This document shows positions 43,007 through 51,500 of a stretch of 64,000 nt of DNA, one piece after another. Both the position numbers and the translations under genes were made by a program. Positions within the stretch are counted from its first letter, which is position 1, and each line of letters begins with the position of its first letter. The notes below the pieces were generated by a model. That model made no database searches, was not told the DNA's origin, and worked only from the letters and a program-made list of their open reading frames with translations. Origin of the DNA: Ruminococcus sp. (lineage in GTDB: Bacteria > Bacillota > Clostridia > Oscillospirales > Ruminococcaceae); assembly GCA_017626015.1 (NCBI GenBank), contig JAGAJO010000005.1:31627-95626 (forward strand), read 5' to 3'.

Positions 43007-45271
43007 TTATTCGGATCCTTTCTCCGCAGCATCTGTCCTGATACGTGGGATCCTCTCATGCACCGAACGGTGATGCTCAGCCTCGGTACGTCCGCACTTA
43101 GGACATCTGTCTCCTATTATTCCCGTATAGCCGCACTCCGGATCCCTGTCAACAGGGTGATTTATAGATCCGTAGCCTATGCCTACCTCTTTCATGTATC
43201 TTACTACCTTTTCAAAGGCGGAAAGATTGTTCAGCGGATCTCCGTCAAGCTCAACATAGCTTATATGTCCGGCATTGGTAAGCTCGTGGTAGGGAGCTTC
43301 GATCTTCAGCTTTTCAAAGGCATTTATCGGATAATACACAGGCACATGGAAGGAATTTGTATAATAATCCCTGTCGGTAACGCCCGCTATGGAACCGTAA
43401 CGCTCTCTGTCCATTTTGACAAAACGTCCCGAAAGTCCCTCGGCAGGGGTGGCAAGCAAGGAGAAATTCAATCCTCTGATACGGCTTTCCTCGTCCATTC
43501 TCTCACGCATATGAGATATTATCTCATATCCAAGCTTAGCGGACTCCTCCGACTCGCCGTGATGCTTTCCGGTAAGTATCTTAAGGCACTCAGCCAGACC
43601 GATAAAGCCCACTGAAAGAGTTCCGTGCTTAAGGACCTCTTCCACCGTATCCTCGTATGAAAGCTTTTCAGAATCAAGCCACACGCCCTGTCCCATAAGG
43701 AACGGGAAATTCTTCACCTTTTTCGAGCACTGTATTTTAAATCTGTGGAGAAGCTGTGCAACGCACAAATCGAGCATTTCGTCAAGCTGCCTGTAAAATT
43801 CGTTAATGTCGTAATGCGACTTTATACCCAATCTGGGCAGATTGATAGTCGTAAAGCTGAGGTTTCCTCTTCCTGTGACTATTTCTCTGGAAGGATCATA
43901 AACGTTTCCGATAACTCTGGTGCGGCAGCCCATATATGCGATCTCAGTATCCGGGTCGCCCTCTTTATAATATTGCAGATTGTACGGAGCGTCGATAAAG
44001 GAGAAATTCGGGAAAAGCCTCTTTGCCGAGACCCTGCACGCAAGCTTGAAAAGGTCATAGTTGGGATCCGACGGATTGAAGTTCACGCCTTCCTTGACCT
44101 TGAAAATATGTATCGGGAATATTGGCGTTTCTCCGTTGCCCAGACCTGCCTCCTCAGCCAGCAGAATATTTTTGATGACCATTCTGCCCTCGATAGAGGT
44201 ATCTGTACCGTAATTTATAGAGCTGAAAGGTGTCTGAGCGCCCGCCCTGGAATTCATGGTGTTCAGATTATGCACCAGCGCCTCCATAGCCTGATATGTA
44301 GCCCTGTCAGTCTCACGCACCGATGTCTTATATGCATAATTCTGTATCTTTTTTACTACCTTTGCATCCGCATAGGAGGACAAAAGCTGGGCTTCCTCCT
44401 CCTGATAGCCGTTATCATTGGCAAGCGTGGGAACAAATCCCCTTTTATCCAGAAAATCCGCACACCTCTTGGCTATGTCCGGATTTTCAGGAACGTCAGC
44501 CAGTAAAGCCAGTCCCCTGCGGATATTGTCACGGTAGCGGTGTCTGAACGTCTTTTTTACGCCCTCCGCCATATCGTAATCGAACTTCGGTATAGACTGT
44601 CCGCCGTGCTGGTCGTTCTGGTTGGACTGTATCGCTATGCAGGCAAGAGCAGCGTAGCTGGATATTTCATTGGGTGTCCTGAGATAACCGTGACCGGTGG
44701 AAAAACCGTTTTTGAACAGCTTTGTAAGGTCTATCTGAGTACAGGTAGTGGTAAGGGTGTAAAAATCCATATCGTGTATATGGATATCCCCTTCCTCATG
44801 AGCACGGGTATGCTCGGGATCGAGAACGTACATCTCATAAAATTCCTTCGCTCCCACAGAGCCATATTTAAGCATTGTACCCATAGCGGTATCGCCGTCA
44901 ATATTGGCGTTCTCACGCTTAAGGTCACTGTCGCTGGCAGCCTTGAAGGTAAGATCCTCGTAAGCCTTCATGAGCCTTGTACTCATCTCTCTGGATCTGG
45001 TCCTCTCGGAACGGTAAAGGATATAGGACTTAGCCGTTGCGGCGTGTCCCTCCTCGATAAGCACCTTTTCAACGCAGTCCTGTATCTGCTCCACCGTAGG
45101 AGTCTGGATATTCTTTTCCATAAGCATATCCACGACCTTGCCGGAAAGATCAAGCGCAGTTTCGTAATCGCTTCCTCCCACCGACTGGGCAGCCTTATAG
45201 ATCGCATTTGCTATCTTTTCAATATTAAAGGTTACGGTACGTCCGTCCCTTTTTATTATCTTGACTATCAT
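43007..45271 (-). CDS. nrdD: Anaerobic ribonucleoside-triphosphate reductase, lacking a visible glycyl-radical motif
   Basis: 754 residues. An N-terminal ATP-cone (about 1-95, VKIIKRDGRTVTFNIEKIA) precedes the barrel with GDIHIHDMDFY, FSINYGTDTS, FPNFSFIDAPYN and YMGCRTRV. The zinc site near the end is C-G-Y-T-G-I-I-G-D-R-CPKCGR. Family members then carry a glycyl-radical loop (R-x-x-GYL) and about 25 more residues. Here the end is HERIPRIRTDAAEKGSE with no such Gly. Neither other frame encodes it. nrdG follows. The protein may be truncated, or misassembled, or need a separate radical partner. Confidence 0.9.
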   Translation of the reverse strand: MIVKIIKRDGRTVTFNIEKIANAIYKAAQSVGGSDYETALDLSGKVVDMLMEKNIQTPTVEQIQDCVEKVLIEEGHAATAKSYILYRSERTRSREMSTRLMKAYEDLTFKAASDSDLKRENANIDGDTAMGTMLKYGSVGAKEFYEMYVLDPEHTRAHEEGDIHIHDMDFYTLTTTCTQIDLTKLFKNGFSTGHGYLRTPNEISSYAALACIAIQSNQNDQHGGQSIPKFDYDMAEGVKKTFRHRYRDNIRRGLALLADVPENPDIAKRCADFLDKRGFVPTLANDNGYQEEEAQLLSSYADAKVVKKIQNYAYKTSVRETDRATYQAMEALVHNLNTMNSRAGAQTPFSSINYGTDTSIEGRMVIKNILLAEEAGLGNGETPIFPIHIFKVKEGVNFNPSDPNYDLFKLACRVSAKRLFPNFSFIDAPYNLQYYKEGDPDTEIAYMGCRTRVIGNVYDPSREIVTGRGNLSFTTINLPRLGIKSHYDINEFYRQLDEMLDLCVAQLLHRFKIQCSKKVKNFPFLMGQGVWLDSEKLSYEDTVEEVLKHGTLSVGFIGLAECLKILTGKHHGESEESAKLGYEIISHMRERMDEESRIRGLNFSLLATPAEGLSGRFVKMDRERYGSIAGVTDRDYYTNSFHVPVYYPINAFEKLKIEAPYHELTNAGHISYVELDGDPLNNLSAFEKVVRYMKEVGIGYGSINHPVDRDPECGYTGIIGDRCPKCGRTEAEHHRSVHERIPRIRTDAAEKGSE

Positions 45272-45300
45272 ATTTTATCCTCCGGACTATTTTTATATAC

Positions 45301-45371
45301 GCAAAAGTACAACATCTTGTATTTTTGCAAAAGCCTAAATCCAGTATACAGTATAACGGTTATAAAGTCAA
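45301..45371 (-). promoter_or_regulatory. nrdD promoter and near-perfect dyad
   Basis: Minus-strand TTGACT (45371-45366), 17 bp, TATACT (45348-45343). Downstream, GCAAAAGTACAA (45301-45312) and TTGTATTTTTGC (45317-45328) form a dyad with one mismatch, core TACAA-N4-TTGTA. It could be an NrdR-like operator or an mRNA hairpin. Confidence 0.6.
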
Positions 45372-45433
45372 GAGAGTTTATGACAAAATGCGACTAAGAT
45401 ATTTGTATAGCTTGCACAAAGCACCCGCAGACA

Positions 45434-45473
45434 AAGCCCCGAAGCTATTATCAGATCTCTTCGGGGCTTGTTT
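45434..45473. terminator. Hairpin terminator downstream of the VOC gene
   Basis: AAGCCCCGAAG (45434-45444) and CTTCGGGGCTT (45459-45469) form a perfect stem; the flanks are moderately T/A-rich. Confidence 0.7.
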
Positions 45474-45535
45474 ATATTATTTGATCACTTGTATAAATCA
45501 GAATTTATTGATCGAATGTTTTATTTTTCATATTA

Positions 45536-45922
45536 TTAAATTGCGATCCACCAGCAAACACCAAATTTGTCTATAACGGTGGCACAATATTTGTTCCATG
45601 GAAGTTCATGAATTGGCTCAATAACAACTCCTCCTTTACTCAAAACACGAAACGCAGTATCAACTGCTTCTTTACTTCCCAAATCAAAGGCATTAAAAGT
45701 CATGGTTTCCCATTTCTGTTTATGAACCACCTCAATATCACAAGGATTTGCAACTTCAGCCAACGCTAAAATTCCTTCACCATTCACGGATAATTCACAG
45801 TGCTCATAAGCAGTATCATTATCGTTTTTGAACTCTCGGATTATCTCCGCACCAAAAGCCTTACAATACATTTTTGCAGCTTCATAACTGTTTTTCACAT
45901 AAACTTGAGTGTAACATTTCAT
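45536..45922 (-). CDS. VOC/PhnB-like family protein
   Basis: 128 residues. VYVKNSYEAAKMYCKAFGAE at the N-terminus and VIEPIHELPWNKYCATVIDK with FGVCWWI at the C-terminus match the PhnB-like branch of the vicinal-oxygen-chelate fold. Usual members are 120-150 residues. The ligand is unknown. AT content is higher than that of its neighbours, so it may have been acquired. Confidence 0.85.
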   Translation of the reverse strand: MKCYTQVYVKNSYEAAKMYCKAFGAEIIREFKNDNDTAYEHCELSVNGEGILALAEVANPCDIEVVHKQKWETMTFNAFDLGSKEAVDTAFRVLSKGGVVIEPIHELPWNKYCATVIDKFGVCWWIAI

Positions 45923-46018
45923 ATTTTCGTCCCCTTTTCTACAATACCTGAACTTGATGAGCTACGATTTTTCTTACTGAGATTATGCCGCTAAACAACA
46001 GCTATGTCAATAAAAACA

Positions 46019-46056
46019 CCATAGCACTTCCGGCTGTTAAACCGGAAATACTATGG
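46019..46056. repeat. CCATAGTACTTC hairpin repeat, copy 2
   Basis: CCATAGCACTTCCGG (46019-46033) pairs with CCGGAAATACTATGG (46042-46056) with two mismatches. Arms match the copy at 41855-41893. Confidence 0.6.
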
Positions 46057-46107
46057 CTGGAACTTCTTTATAAGCGCCGTAAACTCCGGCGGGGATTGAC
46101 GCATTTC

Positions 46108-46293
46108 TTATTTTTCGTAGGTATAATCGTGAGTAACTATAGATTCACCGTATTCCCCTTCCAGCACGTCCTCGAGATCCGTATTTATCATATATGCCGA
46201 AAAGGAAACTATCAGCAGGAAAAACGCTATGATAAGCGCAATATCCAGTCTGAAACGCTTTTTCTTTTTGACTTTTTTATTTTTACCGCTCAC
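46108..46293 (-). CDS. Small single-pass membrane protein
   Basis: 61 residues from GTG 46293, behind GGGGAGG. A Lys-rich N-terminus (KNKKVKKKKRFR), one membrane helix (LDIALIIAFFLLIVSFSAYM) and an acidic external tail. The charge pattern predicts an inside N-terminus. Unknown role. Confidence 0.6.
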   Translation of the reverse strand: MSGKNKKVKKKKRFRLDIALIIAFFLLIVSFSAYMINTDLEDVLEGEYGESIVTHDYTYEK

Positions 46294-46380
46294 AGCAATT
46301 CCTCCCCTTTGTTTTTATTATACTATATACTTTTAAAATTTGCAATAGCTTTTATAAAATTTCCCGCATATACTGGATAT

Positions 46381-46420
46381 TAAGGCAACACCGCACAATG
46401 GCTGTAAGGCATTGCCTTAA
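46381..46420. repeat. Dispersed repeat copy (GGCAACACCGCACA)
   Basis: TAAGGCAACACCGCACAATG and GGCATTGCCTTAA form outer arms like the element at 32587-32627. Confidence 0.6.
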
Positions 46421-46494
46421 AGAAAAACTGCGGATATTATGAAACGATATACAAAAGTCCCCTTACATTTTTGTATATTTTTACGATTTTGCTA

Positions 46495-46523
46495 TTGCAA
46501 ATATCACCGGATTGGTGTATAAT
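46495..46523 (+). promoter_or_regulatory. Predicted asnB promoter
   Basis: TTGCAA (46495-46500), 17-bp spacer, TATAAT (46518-46523). Confidence 0.7.
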
Positions 46524-46533
46524 TAAAAGGTAT

Positions 46534-46585
46534 AGGCAATACCGAACACAAAGCCGTCAGGCAGCGGTCGTACTGCGTTGCCTGT
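46534..46585 (+). repeat. Dispersed repeat copy in the asnB leader
   Basis: AGGCAATACCGAACACAAAG, CCGTCAG, CGGTCGT, TGCGTTGCCTGTA in order. The first part matches 32587-32603; the second part matches 21441-21478. It lies between promoter and gene, so it is transcribed. Confidence 0.65.
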
Positions 46586-46611
46586 AATACTTATTGAAAC
46601 GAGGTCAGATT

Positions 46612-48447
46612 ATGTGTGGATTTGTAGGCTTTACAAATAAGATCAACGACGCATCCATTGTTCTTGGAAAAATGATGGACAGGATCAGGCACCGTGGTCC
46701 CGATTCGGACGGAAAGTACGTTGACGATAAGGTCGCTATGGGTTTCCGCCGTCTTTCTATTATAGATCTGTCGGACGTAGGCAGCCAGCCGATCTTCAAC
46801 GAGGATAAATCTATGGTTCTCACCTTCAACGGCGAGATTTACAATTATAAGGATCTAAGAAACGAGCTTTTAGAAGCGGGTCATGAATTTTACACTCAGA
46901 CAGATTCCGAGGTGCTTATTCACGGCTACGAGCAGTGGGGCGAAGGACTTCTGAATAAACTCAGAGGAATGTTTGCCTTTGTAATTTTTGACAAAAACAA
47001 AAATGAGCTTTTCGGCGCAAGGGATTTCTTCGGTATCAAGCCCCTTTATTACGCTCAGATGGGCGAGACCCTTATGTGGGGCTCGGAAATAAAAAGCTTT
47101 CTGGATCACCCCCACTTCAAAAAGGAGCTTAATACGGACGTCCTCGAAACGTACCTCACCTTCCAGTACTCCCCTACGTCGGACACCTTTTTTAAGGGAG
47201 TATGCAAGCTGCCCGCCGCACACTGCTTTACATACAGAAACGGCAGGCTCGACGTCAGAAGATACTGGGAAGTAAAATTCGATCCCGACAACGGACCGGA
47301 GCTGGAGGAATGGGTAAACAGGATCTCCGAGACCTTTAAAAATTCCGTAAATGTACACAAATTTGCAGACGTAGAAGTAGGCTCTTTCCTCTCCAGCGGA
47401 GTTGATTCAAGCTATGTCGCAGCAGTTGCGGACGTTGACAAGACATTTACCGTGGGATTCGGCGAGGACGAAAAGTACAACGAGATAGGTTATGCAAAGG
47501 AGTTTTCCAAATACATTCACAAGGATAACTTTTCAGAGGTTATCACTCCCGAGGAGTATTGGGGAAATCTTTCAAAAATACAGTACCACATGGACGAACC
47601 CCTTGCAGATCCGGCGGCAATAGCTCTTTTCTTTGTTTGCAGACTTGCTTCAAGACAGGTCAAGGCTGTGCTTTCCGGTGAAGGAGCCGACGAAATTTTC
47701 GGAGGATACAACATTTATCACAACCCTGCGGACATGGCAGCTTACTTTAAAATACCCAGACCTATAAGAAAGGCAGTGGGAGCAGCAGCCGAAAAGCTCC
47801 CTCACAAGCACGGAATAAATTACCTTATAAGAGGCTCAAAGGATCTTGACGAACGTTTTATAGGAAACGCATATATCTTTTCGGAAAAAGAGCGCAAGGC
47901 TCTGCTGAAAATAAAGACCGGCGCTCCCGACGCAATGGCTATCACAAAGCCGTTTTATGACAAAGTGCGTGATCAGGATCAGGTAACGCAAATGCAGTAC
48001 ATCGATCTTCACCTGTGGATGACGGGCGACATTCTCCTTAAGGCAGATAAGATGAGCATGGCTCATTCGCTGGAGCTGAGAGTACCGTTCCTTGACAAGG
48101 AGGTTATGGCGCTGGCGGAAAAGATACCTGCCAAGCACAGAGTTACCCCTGAAAACACCAAATATGCAATGAGGATCGCCGCCCTCAAGGCTTGTCCTCC
48201 TCAGACAGCCAATAAGAAGAAGCTCGGCTTTCCCGTTCCTATACGTGTATGGCTCAAGGAAGACAAATATTACAATATTGTCAAGGAGAAATTCACCTCG
48301 CCGGAATCGGAGCAGTTTTTTAACACAGATGTTCTTGTGGGACTTCTGGACGACCACAGAGCAGGCAAATACGACTACTCACGTAAGATCTGGACGGTGT
48401 TCTCATTCCTCATATGGTACGACGTATATTTCAAAGAAAATATCTGA
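46612..48447 (+). CDS. asnB: Asparagine synthase (glutamine-hydrolysing)
   Basis: 611 residues. Met-Cys2 (MCGFVGF) supplies the N-terminal glutaminase nucleophile after Met removal. The synthetase domain has the PP-loop FLSSGVDSSYVAAVAD and SGEGADEIFGGY. It transfers glutamine nitrogen to aspartate with ATP. ATG 46612 follows ACGAGG by 7 nt. Terminators follow. Confidence 0.96.
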   Translation: MCGFVGFTNKINDASIVLGKMMDRIRHRGPDSDGKYVDDKVAMGFRRLSIIDLSDVGSQPIFNEDKSMVLTFNGEIYNYKDLRNELLEAGHEFYTQTDSEVLIHGYEQWGEGLLNKLRGMFAFVIFDKNKNELFGARDFFGIKPLYYAQMGETLMWGSEIKSFLDHPHFKKELNTDVLETYLTFQYSPTSDTFFKGVCKLPAAHCFTYRNGRLDVRRYWEVKFDPDNGPELEEWVNRISETFKNSVNVHKFADVEVGSFLSSGVDSSYVAAVADVDKTFTVGFGEDEKYNEIGYAKEFSKYIHKDNFSEVITPEEYWGNLSKIQYHMDEPLADPAAIALFFVCRLASRQVKAVLSGEGADEIFGGYNIYHNPADMAAYFKIPRPIRKAVGAAAEKLPHKHGINYLIRGSKDLDERFIGNAYIFSEKERKALLKIKTGAPDAMAITKPFYDKVRDQDQVTQMQYIDLHLWMTGDILLKADKMSMAHSLELRVPFLDKEVMALAEKIPAKHRVTPENTKYAMRIAALKACPPQTANKKKLGFPVPIRVWLKEDKYYNIVKEKFTSPESEQFFNTDVLVGLLDDHRAGKYDYSRKIWTVFSFLIWYDVYFKENI

Positions 48448-48464
48448 TCTCAGACAAATAATAA

Positions 48465-48495
48465 ATCGGACGGCATAAATTGTGTGCCGTCCGAT
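48465..48495 (+). terminator. Hairpin after asnB
   Basis: ATCGGACGGCA (48465-48475) pairs perfectly with TGCCGTCCGAT (48485-48495); T-poor tail. Confidence 0.65.
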
Positions 48496-48540
48496 CTGCT
48501 TTATGTTGATCCGTTCGTCATATCCGTTGCTTTAACATAA

Positions 48541-48576
48541 AAAATAACCGCCGAGCTTTCGGCGGTTATATTTTTT
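48541..48576. terminator. Bidirectional terminator between asnB and the BspA-like gene
   Basis: TAACCGCCG (48545-48553) pairs with CGGCGGTTA (48560-48568), followed by TTTTTT; an A run lies on the other side for the minus-strand gene. Confidence 0.88.
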
Positions 48577-48595
48577 CTGTCAGACCGATTCAGTA

Positions 48596-51500
48596 TCAGC
48601 CGTTATAAGTAACTGTCTTTGTGCCTGTAAGATTGTTCTTTCCGGTAAGAGTTACAGTGCCCTTTCCGTTCTTAACATTGTAAGTTACGGTATAGTTGCC
48701 GCTGTAAATATCACGTCCGAAATAAGTTACCTTAACGATAGGCTTATTAGCGTCCTTGGTATTCTTTGTAAGAGTTACGGTGCAGGTCGCTACAGAGCGG
48801 GGGTTGATCTTAAAGGTCTTTGTTACGGTTCCCTTAAGATTGCCCGTACCGGTAAGCGTAACTGTTGCCGTTCCGGCAGAAAGATTATCTGCATATGTAG
48901 CAACATAATTGCCGTTAAATATAGTCTTGTCTCCTACTGAAACCGTTACGGCAGGCTTAACCCTGGAACCGGTGAAGTAGTATTTATCCTGATCGAAAGT
49001 AATATTGCAGTTTGCAATGGATCTGGGAACTATCTTAAAGGTCTTGGTAACCTCGCCCTTCAGGTTGTTCTGTCCCTTGATGGTCATTGTTGCAGTACCG
49101 CATGAGAGATTGTTTACGCAGGAAACTGTGTAATTTCCCTTGTAAAGCTCTACGCCGTTGGTGTAAACCTTTATAGAAGGAACGATCCTGGAGCCATTGA
49201 AGTTGTAGCTGTCAAGCATCTCAATATCGCAGTTGCCAACAGAACGCTGAACGATCTTAAAGGTCTTTACAACGGATCCCTTAAGGTTTCCCTTACCTGT
49301 AATTGTTACAGTCGCAGTTCCTACCGAGAGATTATCCTTGTATACAGCCGTATAGTTAGCCGAGCTGATCGTTACGCCGTTGTTAGTTACCTTAACGGTA
49401 GGCTTTGCTCTTACTCCGGAGAAGTTTCTGGAATATGAGCTGAGCTCCGTCACGCAGTTAGCTATAGAACGCTGAGTGATAGTAAACGTCTTTTTGAGAG
49501 TTCCGTTGAATGCGCCCTTACCTGTAACGGTCACGGTAGCCGTTCCGACATTTACATTGGAAGTATACGAAACTGTGTAATCAGTACCCTCTGTGAGAGC
49601 TGTATCGCCGCTCTTTACAGTTACCTTGGGCTTAAGAGCCGAACCGGTATAAACGCAGGATGAAGCGGAAAGTGTCACGGTACACTTGGAGAAATCAGCA
49701 TTTCCGATAGTAAAGTTCTTTGTAATGCTTCCTGCATATGCACCCTTACCCGTAATGGTCATAGTTGCCGTTCCGGGATTGACGTTATTGGAGTAGCTTA
49801 CGGTATAATCCGTGCCCTGAACAAGCGTCTTGCTGACCGTACCTGACGTATAGGTTACGGTAGGAACCGGCTTTACAGCAGAACCTGTATACGGATATGT
49901 GCTGCTTATTCCGGTAATTTCACAGGTATTGGCATCAATAGCCGAAGCGACCTTTATAGTGATAGAAGCGGTAAGCTTTGAAGCCGTTGTTACAGTGATC
50001 TTTGCGCTGCCCGAAGCGTTTGCCTTTACGGTCACCTTACCATTATTATCGACAGTTGCAAAGGTAACATCACTTGAAGTCCACTTAAGAACGTCGGTAG
50101 CCGCATCTCCGGCGCTGTTGAGAACAACAGGGGTAAGCTGGACCGTCTGATTTTTGTTGCTTGAAGGTACTGAATATACAGAGCCTTCCTTGATCGATAT
50201 AGACGCAGCAGCAAGGTCGTTGTCAAGGAACTTGACGTTTGAAGCCGAATACTTTGAAGCAGTAGAATCTGCCTGAGCAAACAGGTAAACAGGCGTAGCG
50301 GCAGTTCCGGTAATGCATCCCGAATTAAGCGTTACGGTAGAATTGGAACCGAAATAGATCGAATAAAGCTTTGCAAGCTTTGTGAATGCGCCCTTTCCTA
50401 TAGACGAAAGATTTTCATTGAGCGTTACCTTTTCAAGATACTGGTTAGCCATGAATGCGCCGTCGCCGATCGTCAGAACTGTGTTGGGGACCGTATATCT
50501 TGTGGTGGTTTTCATGTAAGGATACAACAGAAGCTGAGTTTTATCCTTATTAAAGAGAACTCCGCCGCTGCTGCTGTAGTTTGTGTTCGCAGAATCAACC
50601 GTAACAGCCTTGAGCGGCTTATACTTTCCGCTGTCCAGATCTTCCTGAGAATATGTAAGAGTAATATTGAAAGCACTGAGTGCGATATTCTTTACGCTTG
50701 CGGGAATGATCAGTTCTGACATACAGTGGTTATTCTTGAAGGCAGTTGCATTGATCGTGACCAGATTGGCGGGGAGATTGTATGTTCCGGCAGTTGTACT
50801 GTTGATCATGCTGAGCTTTACGCAATCTGCAAATGCGTTAACATCAATTGTATTCAGCGTGCTCGGGAGCTTAACGGATACAAGCCCATCATCTGATGCA
50901 AAGGCATTGGCGCTAAGAGTTGAAAGATTGGTTTCCGACAGATCCGCATTGACAAGCGAATCACAATTCTGGAACGCACCGATTCCGATAGTCGTATAAG
51001 CGGTAGGATCTGAGGACTTCACGATCTTTATATCAGTAAGAGCGGTTTCTTTAAAAGCAGCAACTCCGATAGATGAAAGCTTGCCCGGGAATTTCGATAC
51101 GCTTCCGCTTGCTGTTGTGGACGCAAGCTTAAGAGACGTACAGCCGCTGAAAGCATTGTTGCCGATGGTATCCACATTGCTTGCGCCTGTAAACTGAACT
51201 CTTTCAAGTGCAGTACAGTTGGAGAAAGCATTATCGCTGATAGTTGTAACGCTTGCGGGGATCTCTGCATAGGTCAGGCTGCTGCAGCCGCTGAATACAA
51301 ACTTGTTAAGCATTTCAAGCTGAGAAAGAGCCGTTTTGCCTGTTGTTGTCAAAGGCATATTCTGAAGCTTCTTGCAGTTTCTGAACGCATATGAACCAAG
51401 CGATGTGATAGTCGGGTTAACTGTTACGTTTGTCAGACTCTCGCAGCCGTCGAAAGCATAATCGCCGATAGTTGTAACATTACCGCTGAAAGTAATGCTG

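Noticed and set aside
43007-43120. Simple frameshift explaining the missing NrdD glycyl-radical loop
   Set aside because: Both other frames were read through this stretch and neither contains a GY-type motif.
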